NCBI GenBank assembly: GCA_050246945.1
Contig: JBFWVC010000001.1
Coordinates: 1 to 64,000 of the forward strand
DNA from: JAEUMD01 sp050246945
Lineage (GTDB): Bacteria > Pseudomonadota > Alphaproteobacteria > Rhizobiales > Hyphomicrobiaceae
Direction of reading: 5' to 3'
Length of the DNA: 64,000 nucleotides
Part shown: piece by piece, positions 35,050 to 43,479 of the stretch
How positions within the stretch are numbered: the stretch's first letter is position 1
How the letters are laid out: every line of letters begins with the position of its first letter
The notes under the pieces: generated by a model
Databases searched by the model: none
What the model was told of the DNA's origin: nothing
Seen by the model: the letters and a program-made list of their open reading frames with translations, nothing else
Made by a program: the position numbers and the translations under genes

Positions 35050-35953
35050 AGATCGCCGTGCATCGCCGGAATTGGCCCCTAATGAATTCGAGGACGCTGA
35101 TTGGCCACGGCGTCTTGTCGAGATGCACCGGTGCCTGTGGCTTCATGAACTCCCTCAGGTCAAACCAGGGATCGCCAGTGTCAGTCGGCGGGTGGTGCGG
35201 GCAGGTCCGGCCCTTGAGATGCTGCATGCGGGCGCTCTCACGAACCGTGCTCCGGTTTCCGTCGTATTCCAGGTAGGAAAATCCACGCCCGGGTTGGAAC
35301 CAGGGGGTAAGCATCTGGATGGCCAATCCCACTGCCGTGCTTGCAAGTACGCCGTTAGGCCAGACGACCTGTGGTCTGCCGCCGGCTGCGCCATACGCTT
35401 CCGCTTCACGACGCAGGCGCTCGTCCGTAACGATGCCGCAACATCGCAGGCAGGGCTCGCCGGGGCAGGAACGCACGATCTGGCCTGCAACAAGGAACCG
35501 GCCCTTGGAAGTCTCGTGAACGTCCATGCCGATGTCAATGTACGGGATAAGATATCGGCGCGCGAAGCGCTCCAGCTGCTCGCGTTCCGAAAACGTATCG
35601 AGGCAGCCCATGATCAGGTCGCAGGCCTTCAGCGCATCCGTCGCATCATGCCAGGATGTGTTGTACTCCTGAATCCTCGCGTCCGGCATCAACCCACGGA
35701 TCAATCGGGCGGTGATGACGGTTTTGAGAGTGCCGTCGCGGACGTCTGTGAGGGTTCCGCCGATAAGGCGGTTGGTGTTGGTCTCATCGATCTCCTGAGG
35801 GTCGACCAGCACATACCCACCGACGCCGGCATGGGCGAATTGCTGCCCAATGTGGGAGCCGCCGCCGCCCAGGCCGACGAGGCCAACCGTTGCTCCGCGC
35901 AGGATCCGGTCGCTATCGGTCCCAAGGAAGCTTTGTCTCGCCAATCGCGTCAT
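35033..35953 (-). CDS. E1-like ThiF/UBA-family adenylyltransferase
   Basis: The 306-residue protein has the ThiF fold: VGLVGLGGGGSHIGQQFAH (glycine-rich ATP site, residues 27-33), YVLVDPQEIDETNTNRL with the Asp and Asn/Arg of E1-like enzymes, then CDLIMGCLDTFSEREQ. Cysteines in CPGEPCLRCCG (about 167-177) and TCPHH (about 266) look like a zinc site; one may be the thioester cysteine. It should adenylate the C-terminus of the multi-ubiquitin protein encoded upstream. ATG 35953 overlaps the JAB gene stop (ATGA). Confidence 0.85.
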   Translation of the reverse strand: MTRLARQSFLGTDSDRILRGATVGLVGLGGGGSHIGQQFAHAGVGGYVLVDPQEIDETNTNRLIGGTLTDVRDGTLKTVITARLIRGLMPDARIQEYNTSWHDATDALKACDLIMGCLDTFSEREQLERFARRYLIPYIDIGMDVHETSKGRFLVAGQIVRSCPGEPCLRCCGIVTDERLRREAEAYGAAGGRPQVVWPNGVLASTAVGLAIQMLTPWFQPGRGFSYLEYDGNRSTVRESARMQHLKGRTCPHHPPTDTGDPWFDLREFMKPQAPVHLDKTPWPISVLEFIRGQFRRCTAIFTRRG

Positions 35954-36453
35954 GCCGGCCTCCATTTTCCCAAGGCGACCCCAACCTCGCAGAACTGCGT
36001 CACATCGAGGGGCACCGCCCGCCGTCCAAGCCACACATGCCCGCGCGCAGCGCTGTCGCTGAGCACGATCGCCCCGTGCGGGCACTGCGGCGCAACCTTG
36101 AAGAAATCGGGCACAAATTTCCGGTTCTCACGGAAGTCGATGCCGCTGAATTGAGGGACTCCTCGTCCCCGATGCGTGTGAACGTGAAAGAGTGCCGAGC
36201 CGGTCTGCATGGCCCACTGGAGCGCATCCCGAATGGCGTGTGGTCCCATCATTGCCCCCACCTCATGGCTGCGCAGATACTGCGTATCGGGCACAGTGCG
36301 GTACTCGCGAGCCAGAAGTATCAAGCCGTCCCGAAACGACGACACGCCAGCCGATATGAAGCCCACCCTTTCGTGGGCGAAAGGGTGCGGTCGGTGCAGA
36401 TCTTTTCGGACGTCCTGCAGCAGAGCGGTGGTGATCTTGAAGGCGATCATCAT
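35950..36453 (-). CDS. JAB/JAMM deubiquitinase-like peptidase
   Basis: The 167-residue protein from ATG 36453 has the JAMM metal site: Glu28 in HERVGF, histidines in HVHTHRGRG (90, 92, 94) and SGID (Ser103, Asp106). This is the prokaryotic JAB family. In ubiquitin-like operons such enzymes cut after the Gly-Gly of the modifier to mature or remove it. The ATG coincides with the end of the E2-like gene. Confidence 0.82.
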   Translation of the reverse strand: MMIAFKITTALLQDVRKDLHRPHPFAHERVGFISAGVSSFRDGLILLAREYRTVPDTQYLRSHEVGAMMGPHAIRDALQWAMQTGSALFHVHTHRGRGVPQFSGIDFRENRKFVPDFFKVAPQCPHGAIVLSDSAARGHVWLGRRAVPLDVTQFCEVGVALGKWRPA

Positions 36454-36782
36454 CAGGCCACCGCCCGCAGATGAGCGCAAAGCATGGCGGGCCATGGCAG
36501 GTTCGCAGGGACGTCCTTCCAGGAAATCGCCCACCATTCACGATCTGCGACGCGGAAGCGGTTCCAGTTCCCGCTGCATTCCGCAAGCTTCTCCGAGAAG
36601 AAGAGGCGCGTGGCGTACCCCGAGTGTGCGGCCGGATACAGGAGAAGGTCCATCTGACGATCCTTCTGCCTGCTCCTGAACCGGAACCCTGGGAGCAAGA
36701 CGGCAGAGGTGCCGCCTTCGCTTAACAGGCGCGCTTTTTCGTGAAGCGCCTTGAGCGCCTCGAAACCCTTGCCTGCACTCAT
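36453..36782 (-). CDS. E2-like protein (prokaryotic E2 family)
   Basis: The 109-residue protein has MDLLLYPAAHSGYATRLFFS and NWNRFRVADREWWAISWKDV, followed by ANLPWPAMLCAHLRAV, resembling the tail of prokaryotic E2 family E proteins, with aromatic residues near the active region. Gene order (multi-ubiquitin, E2, JAB, E1) supports the call more than the sequence does. Candidate catalytic cysteines lie in LAECSGN and MLCAHL; which one acts is unclear. Confidence 0.6.
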   Translation of the reverse strand: MSAGKGFEALKALHEKARLLSEGGTSAVLLPGFRFRSRQKDRQMDLLLYPAAHSGYATRLFFSEKLAECSGNWNRFRVADREWWAISWKDVPANLPWPAMLCAHLRAVA

Positions 36783-37495
36783 GACGAACCTCCGCAAGGG
36801 ACCTGGCTGATGAACTTCATTCCCTCTCTGACACGGATCTTCTCGCCCGGTTCGAGCAGCCGCAGCTGACCGTCGGCGTCGATCACGTTGATGAGGTATC
36901 CGGGCTCGACACCAAGGACCTTAAGCAGCCGCTCGGTCGTGTAGCTGCCACGCGGGATCTCCCTGATCTCATCGTCGATGCAGACAGAGACCAGGCCCTT
37001 CACCGTGCGGAGATGCTCCGTTCCGCGCTCGCCGAGAACGACATGGTCCTCCGGGCCAAGCTCGATGTCGGGCGCATCGACCCGCTCGAGCACGATCGCC
37101 TTACCTTCGCCGACCCGGCCAATGTCACGAATGGTCGGCTCCGCAACCTTCGGCGCGCCCCATTCGAATCCGCAACCGTCGAGCGTGAACCGGAAGATCC
37201 GGTCGGATGCAAAGGCGAAGAATCGCTCACGCCCTTTGCCGCCAAGGTCGACAGTCTCGTCCAGTGCCACTGACTGCGTGCCGGTCTTCGACACCTGTAT
37301 CAGGATGTGTTCGTCCGCAGGATTGAAACCCGCCTCGGCCAGAATCTGCCTGGCGGTTGGGGTCCGGTCCTCGATGTGCTGCGTCCGGTCGTTGACCGTT
37401 ACCGTGAATGATGCCCCCGCATGCCTCGCGGGGGATGTTGCTTCATCGTCCGGGCATACGGTGCCCGCGCCGTCCTTCCCTGCGTGATCGCTCAT
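36779..37495 (-). CDS. Multi-ubiquitin-like protein (three beta-grasp repeats)
   Basis: The 238-residue protein has three ubiquitin-like repeats: FTVTVNDRTQHIEDRTPTAR (about 29-105), a degenerate middle one with IELGPEDHVVLGERGTEH (about 106-165), and VKGLVSVCIDDEIREIPRGS to MKFISQ (about 166-238). The C-terminus is VPCGGSS, so a Gly-Gly lies two residues from the end and would need trimming by the JAB peptidase. AAAGGAG (37505-37511) lies 9 bases upstream of ATG 37495; an upstream in-frame TTG at 37504 is less likely. It overlaps the E2 gene by 4 bases. Confidence 0.8.
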   Translation of the reverse strand: MSDHAGKDGAGTVCPDDEATSPARHAGASFTVTVNDRTQHIEDRTPTARQILAEAGFNPADEHILIQVSKTGTQSVALDETVDLGGKGRERFFAFASDRIFRFTLDGCGFEWGAPKVAEPTIRDIGRVGEGKAIVLERVDAPDIELGPEDHVVLGERGTEHLRTVKGLVSVCIDDEIREIPRGSYTTERLLKVLGVEPGYLINVIDADGQLRLLEPGEKIRVREGMKFISQVPCGGSS

Positions 37496-37537
37496 GATCG
37501 TCAACTCCTTTTAGTTGGTTCGGGCTTTCCGCCACTG

Positions 37538-37573
37538 TGTTAACGATATCAAGCGTGCTAAGTATGTCAAGCA
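37538..37573 (-). promoter_or_regulatory. Promoter of the multi-ubiquitin operon with two operator copies
   Basis: On the minus strand, TTGACA (reverse complement at 37565-37570) is a perfect -35 box and TATCGT (37543-37548) a fair -10, with a 16-base spacer. Operator copy 1 (TGTTAACGATATCAAGCG, 37538-37555) covers the -10 and copy 2 (TGCTAAGTATGTCAAGCA, 37556-37573) the -35. Binding there would repress the operon. Confidence 0.65.
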
Positions 37574-37584
37574 GATTGTTCGCA

Positions 37585-37617
37585 CGCTTGACTTATCAAG
37601 CGCGACGCAGCTAAAAA
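37585..37617 (+). promoter_or_regulatory. Promoter of the XRE operon with operator copy 3
   Basis: TTGACT (37588-37593) and TAAAAA (37612-37617) have an 18-base spacer. Operator copy 3, CGCTTGACTTATCAAGCG (37585-37602), is a perfect palindrome around CTTA and covers the -35. The XRE protein probably represses itself here (inference). Confidence 0.6.
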
Positions 37618-37653
37618 GGTCAGAACAAACAATAAGTTCGGAGGAGTCTCGGC

Positions 37654-38046
37654 ATGGAACGCACGGCAGGATCAGGTACCGGCGGCGTAACGCTTGGCAA
37701 GTATCTGGCGTCGATTCGAACAGCGCGGAAGCTCACGCTCCGCCAGGTCGAGGAGGCGACGAACAAGGAGGTATCAAACGCCTACCTGAGCCAGATCGAG
37801 ACCGAGAAGATCAAGAAGCCGTCGCCCAACATCCTGCACGCACTCGCCGAGCTCTATGCGATTGACTACGAAAACCTGATGCAGATGGCGGGCTACATCA
37901 CGGCATCGGCAGCACGCAAAAGCGGCGAACGCCACGGCCGTGTCGCAACATTCTCCGAGCAGGATCTCACGCCTGAAGAAGAGGCAGCCCTGGTCGATTA
38001 TCTGCAATTCATGCGATCGAGGAAGAGGCCGCCGGATGAAAAGTGA
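37654..38046 (+). CDS. XRE-family transcriptional regulator
   Basis: The 130-residue protein has a Cro/cI-type HTH: KYLASIRTARKLTLRQVEEA, NAYLSQIETEKIKKPSPNIL, then a C-terminal helical part (DLTPEEEAALVDYLQFMRSR). GGAGGAG lies 9 bases upstream. Together with the adjacent ImmA/IrrE gene it resembles the ImmR-ImmA pairs where a metalloprotease cleaves the repressor. It is the obvious candidate to bind the five operators around it. Confidence 0.9.
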   Translation: MERTAGSGTGGVTLGKYLASIRTARKLTLRQVEEATNKEVSNAYLSQIETEKIKKPSPNILHALAELYAIDYENLMQMAGYITASAARKSGERHGRVATFSEQDLTPEEEAALVDYLQFMRSRKRPPDEK

Positions 38047-38998
38047 TGATTGCAGTCTCGATCCGCAACAGCGCCAGGCCGTAGAGACTCGCGCGCGGGA
38101 ATTGCTGAGCAGGGCGGATGCCTGGGGTATCTATCCGACACCCATTGAACAGCTGCTTGAGGCCGCCAATCTTCAGGTCGCACCCAGCAAGGCCTTCGAT
38201 CCCGCAGCCGTTCTAACCTACCTCAAAGGCAAGGCAGTCAATGCCGGCCGGCATCTGAAAAGCGCGATCAAGAAGGTCTTCGGCATCTACGATGCCGGTG
38301 ACCAGATCATCCACATCGACGACAGCGTCGTCCCGCAGAAGCAATCTTTCCTGAAGCTGCACGAGACGGGGCATCACGAGTTACCCCACCATCGCAAGAC
38401 CTTTCGTATCTTCGAGGATTGCGAGCAGACACTCTCCCCGGAAATCGCAGACCTGTTCGAGCGTGAGGCCAATAATTTTGCCCGCTTCGCCATGTTCCAG
38501 GGTGACGCCTACGCGCGCATGGCGGCCGATCATGCGCTGAGCGTCAAAAGCCATATGAGTCTCGCGAAGACGTTCGGAGCTTCCCAGTACGCGTCAGCCC
38601 GCGAGTTTGCCCGCACAAATCACCGCGAGTGCCTGGTGATCGTCCTCAACAAGCCCGAATTCTGCGCCGTTCACGGTGTGAGCGCGAGCGTCCGGCGCAT
38701 CGTGGGATCACCTTCATTCAGGCAGAAATTTGCGATGCCGGACGACGAGATTATTACGCCCGATCATGCGCTCGGACCTTTGCTTCCCGTTGGCAAAAGG
38801 CGGATGGCGCCGGCCATCGGATTGGCCATGGAAGACCGCAATGGCGATCGGCACGAATGCCTCGCCGAATCCTTCTACACTGGCCACAATGTATTGATCC
38901 TGCTCTACACCAAGCGGTCGCTGGCGATGAAGACAACAATCATCATGCCGCCAGGTGTCCAGCACTCATCCAATTCCAGCAGCCGGACCGTCGCTTGA
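38036..38998 (+). CDS. ImmA/IrrE-family metallopeptidase
   Basis: The 320-residue protein has the zinc motif HETGH (residues 109-113) in FLKLHETGHHELPHH, with a third ligand probably in LFEREANNFARF. ImmA enzymes cut XRE repressors upon damage or signal. Unlike minimal ImmA it has about 170 extra C-terminal residues (VIVLNKPEFCAVHGVSA to AMKTTIIMPPG) that could sense a signal or bind a partner. ATG 38036 overlaps the XRE gene by 11 bases; its stop overlaps the next gene's TTG. Confidence 0.88.
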   Translation: MKSDDCSLDPQQRQAVETRARELLSRADAWGIYPTPIEQLLEAANLQVAPSKAFDPAAVLTYLKGKAVNAGRHLKSAIKKVFGIYDAGDQIIHIDDSVVPQKQSFLKLHETGHHELPHHRKTFRIFEDCEQTLSPEIADLFEREANNFARFAMFQGDAYARMAADHALSVKSHMSLAKTFGASQYASAREFARTNHRECLVIVLNKPEFCAVHGVSASVRRIVGSPSFRQKFAMPDDEIITPDHALGPLLPVGKRRMAPAIGLAMEDRNGDRHECLAESFYTGHNVLILLYTKRSLAMKTTIIMPPGVQHSSNSSSRTVA

Positions 38999-39537
38999 CC
39001 ACGTTCAAATCAATCAAGATCAAAGGTACGGTCTACGACTTCGCACACCTCGAACCCATAACGCTCGACGTAACGATAGGGCAGGGTGACAAGGCCGAGA
39101 CGTTCAGGGTTCTTGTAAATTTCGGCTGCCATTGTTTCACGACGACGTACGATGCCGCCGTTCACACGCCCGACTATCGCTACACGCACGGCAGTGAGCT
39201 GCGCGCCTTCTGTCCCGAACGGTATGCCTACTCGAAGGGCCTGCCCGACATCCTGAACGGCATCGGCAACAAGAAGGTCTTCTTCACCTGGGAAAATAAT
39301 TTCCTGCACGTCGAACTCATCGTGGAAGAGGGGCAGAGCATCCAGTACGCCATCTTCTTCGACCTCAAGAGAGGCACGAAGGGCAAGGCGCACGTGATTA
39401 TGACTGTGGTCAGCGCATACGAGAAACCTGAACTGACCGACAGGCTCTCAGCCATCAAGTTCCATACGCTCGTTGCGAAGACCGCCCGGGGAGAGAAGAT
39501 CTCGATTCCGAATCCCACGACCCGGAAAAGAAAATAG
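38995..39537 (+). CDS. Unknown protein of the XRE-ImmA operon
   Basis: The 180-residue frame starts at TTG 38995 within the ImmA stop (TTGA). It has VYDFAHLEPITLDVTIGQGD, VNFGCHCFTTTYDAAVHTPD, FFTWENNFLHVELIVEEGQS and YAIFFDLKRGTKGKAHVIMT, and a basic end. No family is recognised; the two cysteines and His in FGCHCF may bind metal. Its coupling to XRE-ImmA and location beside a ubiquitin-like operon make it a candidate sensor or effector (inference). Confidence 0.65.
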   Translation: MTTFKSIKIKGTVYDFAHLEPITLDVTIGQGDKAETFRVLVNFGCHCFTTTYDAAVHTPDYRYTHGSELRAFCPERYAYSKGLPDILNGIGNKKVFFTWENNFLHVELIVEEGQSIQYAIFFDLKRGTKGKAHVIMTVVSAYEKPELTDRLSAIKFHTLVAKTARGEKISIPNPTTRKRK

Positions 39538-39553
39538 GCCCCGCAGGGCCTAT
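39534..39553 (+). terminator. Hairpin at the end of the XRE-ImmA operon
   Basis: ATAGGCCC and GGGCCTAT form a perfect 8-bp stem around CGCA, overlapping the stop codon. It is followed only by CCTTGAAG, so termination strength is uncertain. Confidence 0.6.
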
Positions 39554-39675
39554 CCTTGAAGCTAGAAGCTTCCCGCGAGACCCTCTTTATCGCCTGCGCG
39601 CCGCAGGAACCGGTTGCCCGGCAGGGTGACCATGTTTCACTCGCCCTTGGTCACGTAACCAGTATATAGCGAGCG

Positions 39676-39723
39676 CGCTTAACAAATCAAGCAAATCGCG
39701 CTGCATGCTAAGTACGTCAAGCA
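39676..39723. promoter_or_regulatory. Operator copies 4 and 5
   Basis: CGCTTAACAAATCAAGCA (39676-39693) and TGCTAAGTACGTCAAGCA (39706-39723) match the operators at 37538-37602; copy 5 differs from copy 2 at one base. They lie upstream of the gene at 39967 and may link it to the same XRE regulator. The rest of the 39538-39966 gap holds two small hairpins (39798-39815; 39834-39855). Confidence 0.7.
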
Positions 39724-39966
39724 CCATGTGGGCATTTCTTCCGATTTGTCAATGTTGCGGCAGAGTTTGTTCTGTAATTGTTCTCAAATGGGCGCATGGC
39801 TGCGCATACGCAGCCACCGGGCCCTCGTGAACGGAACCCCGCGAGCCAGCGGGTTTCCGCCATCCGGCTTCGACCCCTTGCGCGAATGCTGCACCGCATC
39901 GTGACTTATGCGGATGAATGGCGATCATCTCCTTGCCAATTAATCAACAAAAACAAGGAGAAGTAC

Positions 39967-40455
39967 ATGAGTGCCCATTCACTCAAATACACCACACATG
40001 AAGGCGTCGTCCGCACGGTCCCGCTCGATACGATCCGCCTGATCAAGCCGCTTACCGCTCCCGATAAGGCGAAGGCCGCAGCGGGCCTGAAAGAGAAGGG
40101 GATCGACATCGATCCCGATCGCATCAGCGCCCGTATCGAGTTTTCCGACAAGTCCTCGCGCTTGGCGCGGGAAGGGGTGGACGCCTTCCGTGAGCAGGGA
40201 GTGGGCCTCGTCAATCTCGGCTCCGATCGCTACACGCCGGCCACCAACATCACCGCCGCCGAAGCTTTCACCAAAGAAGATGCCGAGCGTCTCAAGGGCG
40301 AGGACTACACGCTTAAAGGCACGTTCCGCTCCAAGGTCGAGACCAAGGCGGGCGTAGTACTTTCCTCCGCTCATCCGCAGCAGGTCATGGATCGCCGCGC
40401 CAAGGCACTCGGGCAGGTGACCGAGAAGCCGTCCGGCGGCACTGCGCCGGTCTGA
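39967..40455 (+). CDS. Hypothetical protein under XRE-type operators
   Basis: The 162-residue soluble protein from ATG 39967 follows AAGGAG 8 bases upstream. It has GVVRTVPLDTIRLIKPLTAP, AAGLKEKGIDIDPDRISARI and DYTLKGTFRSKVETKAGVVL. No family is recognised. Two copies of the XRE operator lie 245-290 bases upstream, so it may share control with the ubiquitin-like operon. It converges with the PLD gene 11 bases away. Confidence 0.6.
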   Translation: MSAHSLKYTTHEGVVRTVPLDTIRLIKPLTAPDKAKAAAGLKEKGIDIDPDRISARIEFSDKSSRLAREGVDAFREQGVGLVNLGSDRYTPATNITAAEAFTKEDAERLKGEDYTLKGTFRSKVETKAGVVLSSAHPQQVMDRRAKALGQVTEKPSGGTAPV

Positions 40456-40466
40456 TGCGGCCCGGT

Positions 40467-41336
40467 TCACCAAGCGGGGCCCCAGGGCTGAGAGATCCTA
40501 AGGATCGTATCGACGAGCGCTGCGACCGGCTTGGCACCGGGTCCGCGGATAATTACGCCGCATTCCATCGAGTAGTCGCGCGAAGCACTCGTCATATTCG
40601 ATGAGCCGACATAGGCCTTGTCGTCATCCGCGAGAAGAAGCTTGGCGTGAAACGACTCGTACCCTGCTGGCCGGACCGCGGGGTCGTGTTCAATGTAGTA
40701 CCGGAAGACGCTGACGCCCAGCTCCCGAAAAGCGCGCTCCCGCGCCTGCAGTTGAAGCTTGTCGGCTTCCTTCATCCCCCGGACGATGAGCGTGCGTTGA
40801 ACTGGCCGCTTTGTGGTGGCAGCAAACAGGCTCTCCACCCAGTCAAGCCCCTCCCTGTCAATAAACGGGCTCGCGATCACAAACCGGCGCACGGCCTCGC
40901 TGGCGAGCTGAGCAAGGCTGTCGGTAGTGTGATAAAGCCCCGCCCATGAGAAGTTGCTCTTTGGCAGAAGTTCCATAAGCCGTGAGGGATGTGCGGGAGG
41001 GCTGAGGGTGATCTCGACCAGGTTTGAATCCCTGTGACGATACCTTGCGTAGGCGGCACCCCTCAGCACGGCGGCATGGCGCCGGACATTTTCCGGGGAG
41101 ATCGCGAGACTGAGGCCTTCTGGATGTCTTCTTAGGGCGCCCGCTGCCATCAATGCTTCGAGGAGTTTCCTGTAATGCTGGGGGGAAAGGTTTGTCTTGG
41201 CGCAGATATCGTCAAGAAGCCCTGCGCGCATCACAGGGGTGTGCGCCGCGGCAAATTCTTGAAGAACGAGTGCTGCGGCGCGCGGATCGAATGCCACAGC
41301 ATCAAGAAGCGCTTCTTCCGGCAGATCGATCGTCAT
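40467..41336 (-). CDS. drmC: DrmC-like phospholipase-D nuclease
   Basis: The 289-residue protein has one HKD motif, HAKLLLAD (His230, Lys232, Asp237), followed by YVGSSNMTSASRDYSMECGV. An N-terminal helical part precedes it. DrmC is the PLD-type component of DISARM defence; PLD nucleases often act as dimers. It is the last gene of the five-gene operon, 4 bases after DrmB. Confidence 0.85.
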   Translation of the reverse strand: MTIDLPEEALLDAVAFDPRAAALVLQEFAAAHTPVMRAGLLDDICAKTNLSPQHYRKLLEALMAAGALRRHPEGLSLAISPENVRRHAAVLRGAAYARYRHRDSNLVEITLSPPAHPSRLMELLPKSNFSWAGLYHTTDSLAQLASEAVRRFVIASPFIDREGLDWVESLFAATTKRPVQRTLIVRGMKEADKLQLQARERAFRELGVSVFRYYIEHDPAVRPAGYESFHAKLLLADDDKAYVGSSNMTSASRDYSMECGVIIRGPGAKPVAALVDTILRISQPWGPAW

Positions 41337-41340
41337 CGCA

Positions 41341-43479
41341 TTACGGAAGCCTGAAAAATCCTGTGAGGCGTGTGCGGTCGATGTCCCAGCTCGGCGGCTC
41401 TCCGCCGTTTAGGGCCGCGCGACTAAGGAGATTGTTGGATGCGATGCATGCCACATCAGGCGCCATGATGCAGGCCGGGCAGGCGCCGCCGCGTTGATCA
41501 CAAAGCGAGCCGGCATCGCATTTGAGCGCCCGGTCCCACAGCAAGCGGTCAAGGACGGTAATGCCGTGGTTGCGCCACATAGCGGACAGGTTGCCAAGAT
41601 CCGGGGTCATGCCCTTGCGATAGACAAGGAACGCTAGATCGGCGGGAAAGACGTATTCGCCGATGGAGCCATGATCCAGGCCGGAAAACTCGACGACGGC
41701 ATGCGCAAAATGGTGGGCCATCGTATGCAGGAGCATGTAGACGTAGCTTGGAATTGTACGGAGTGCGCGGCTGTCGGCGGTACGTTCCCGGTACTGCTCA
41801 AGAAAGCGCCCGAAATCGACATATTGCTCTATGAGCAAACCACCAAGCTTCATACCGCCTCGGGGCGGCAGCTGGTCGGTGATACCGTTTTCCAGCAGCC
41901 ACCGGATGACGCGCTCTTCGTTGAGCCTTAGGTAAAATCCCTCATTCTTCTGCTCAAGGAGGTAGATCGGGCGCTTGTTTCTCTCGGCGTGACTGAACGC
42001 CTTGAGCCGGACCGGCATCTGGCGCTCCTTGACCTCGGTCACGGGTATGGAGCTGACGCGCGTATAACCGAAGCTGAACTCGCAAATCTCGAGGCCGCGG
42101 AGAAGGACGAGCTCATCGAGGCCGATCTGTGCGAGTCTCTGTGTTACAGACGCAGTGTACGAATCGCGTGTGGGTTTGTCGTTCTTGTCGATGTCGCACA
42201 CGTCGGGATTGGTTACCGAAATTGCGGGCAGAGTAGGATCTGAACCCTGTCTTTCCACCTGCTCGCAGCGAAGAGAAGCGTGTTCGATGCTAAGGCGTAT
42301 CGGATTGTACTTCCGCGCCCAGTCCTGATTGGCTTCCACCTGGGCCCGCAGCAGGGGGGATTCTGTCTGCTGCCGCGCCACAAGACCGTCTGCTTCGTAT
42401 TTGGCGCGTTTTTCGGAAAGGGCCTTCTCCTGGTCCGGTTTTAGCGCATCTGGGATCAGCTCCAGTATCTGGACGAGCCGTTCGTACTCGGCGCATTCGG
42501 CGTGGCGGCCGTTCTCGCGAAGCTGGCGAATGACTTCCTGATGATCGAGAGGCGTCCCAGGAAAGTTGTAGATCTCCATGAGACGTGCGATGAGGTCATC
42601 GCGCCGGCCGGCAGCCAGCACTGAGACAACATCGTTGTCACGGAAGAGGATGAAGTTGTCCTTCTGCACGTAGAATACGGACGATGCGCGGTACGAGACC
42701 GGCAACATGTTCCATTCTTTCGGAAGGTTGCCCTCACCGCTGTCCATGCGGGGCTTGAGGAGCTCAAGGGTCTCGCGATCGGCCTGCACTACTTCTTTGG
42801 CAGACAGGCAGTTGGTGCACTGAAAGCGCCAGTCGCTGAAGAATGGCGAGCCTTTGGTCACGAGCCTGTATTCGTCGTGATTGCAGTTCTGGCACTTCTT
42901 AAGTTTGTCCACCCTGCCGTTGGCGCCCATCACGTTTCGGTAGGGACTCAAACCGGCGTAATTGCCGGACCAGTGGGCGAAGATCACGTCAACCTGGCGC
43001 CAGTTATGCTTCTTTGATGCGCTCTTTGTGCAGTCCTTTCGCGCCTCGACCTGCGGCCAACGCTGCTTCAGCTCGCTCGTATTGTCGAACTCCTGAAGGA
43101 GGCCGCATTCGCTGCACACAAAAACAAGCGGGTCGGGAACGAAGCCGATGCGACTTGGTTGGCAGAGGACGAACTGGCCGGGGTCCGCGACGGGCTCGTT
43201 CTTATAGTTGAGGAAAGCATTGTCGAGGCATTGCTGGGGCAGGATGGTGGGCGCAGTCCTGGCCCGCATGGCCCTATCAAACCAGCTTTCGACGAAATCC
43301 TGAAGGTGATCGAAAAGCTGCTTCTGGACAGCCGCGGAAGGTGTCCGTGCAGGAGCCGACAGGGGAATCGAGACACAGCAGCCCATGCCGCCTTCATAGG
43401 TGAAGAGGGCTCCGGGGGCGTAGACGGTCGCAATTTGCGTTCTGGATCTGTGCACGTCCTTAGCCTTCCCCGTCTTCAT
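41341..43479 (-). CDS. drmB: DrmB-like DUF1998 protein
   Basis: The protein (712 residues from ATG 43479; 725 from 43518) has cysteine pairs FVCSECGLLQEF and KCQNCNHDEY with FQCTNCLSAKEV, and the DUF1998 C-terminus YMLLHTMAHHFAHAVVEFSG and GACPACIMAPDVACIASNN. DUF1998 DrmB is a core DISARM subunit that works with the DrmA helicase to load on DNA. It overlaps the end of drmA. Confidence 0.85.
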   Translation of the reverse strand: MKTGKAKDVHRSRTQIATVYAPGALFTYEGGMGCCVSIPLSAPARTPSAAVQKQLFDHLQDFVESWFDRAMRARTAPTILPQQCLDNAFLNYKNEPVADPGQFVLCQPSRIGFVPDPLVFVCSECGLLQEFDNTSELKQRWPQVEARKDCTKSASKKHNWRQVDVIFAHWSGNYAGLSPYRNVMGANGRVDKLKKCQNCNHDEYRLVTKGSPFFSDWRFQCTNCLSAKEVVQADRETLELLKPRMDSGEGNLPKEWNMLPVSYRASSVFYVQKDNFILFRDNDVVSVLAAGRRDDLIARLMEIYNFPGTPLDHQEVIRQLRENGRHAECAEYERLVQILELIPDALKPDQEKALSEKRAKYEADGLVARQQTESPLLRAQVEANQDWARKYNPIRLSIEHASLRCEQVERQGSDPTLPAISVTNPDVCDIDKNDKPTRDSYTASVTQRLAQIGLDELVLLRGLEICEFSFGYTRVSSIPVTEVKERQMPVRLKAFSHAERNKRPIYLLEQKNEGFYLRLNEERVIRWLLENGITDQLPPRGGMKLGGLLIEQYVDFGRFLEQYRERTADSRALRTIPSYVYMLLHTMAHHFAHAVVEFSGLDHGSIGEYVFPADLAFLVYRKGMTPDLGNLSAMWRNHGITVLDRLLWDRALKCDAGSLCDQRGGACPACIMAPDVACIASNNLLSRAALNGGEPPSWDIDRTRLTGFFRLP

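Noticed and set aside
35072..36154. 360-codon open frame on the plus strand
   Set aside because: Antisense to the E1-like and JAB genes, which carry catalytic motifs and overlap as an operon.
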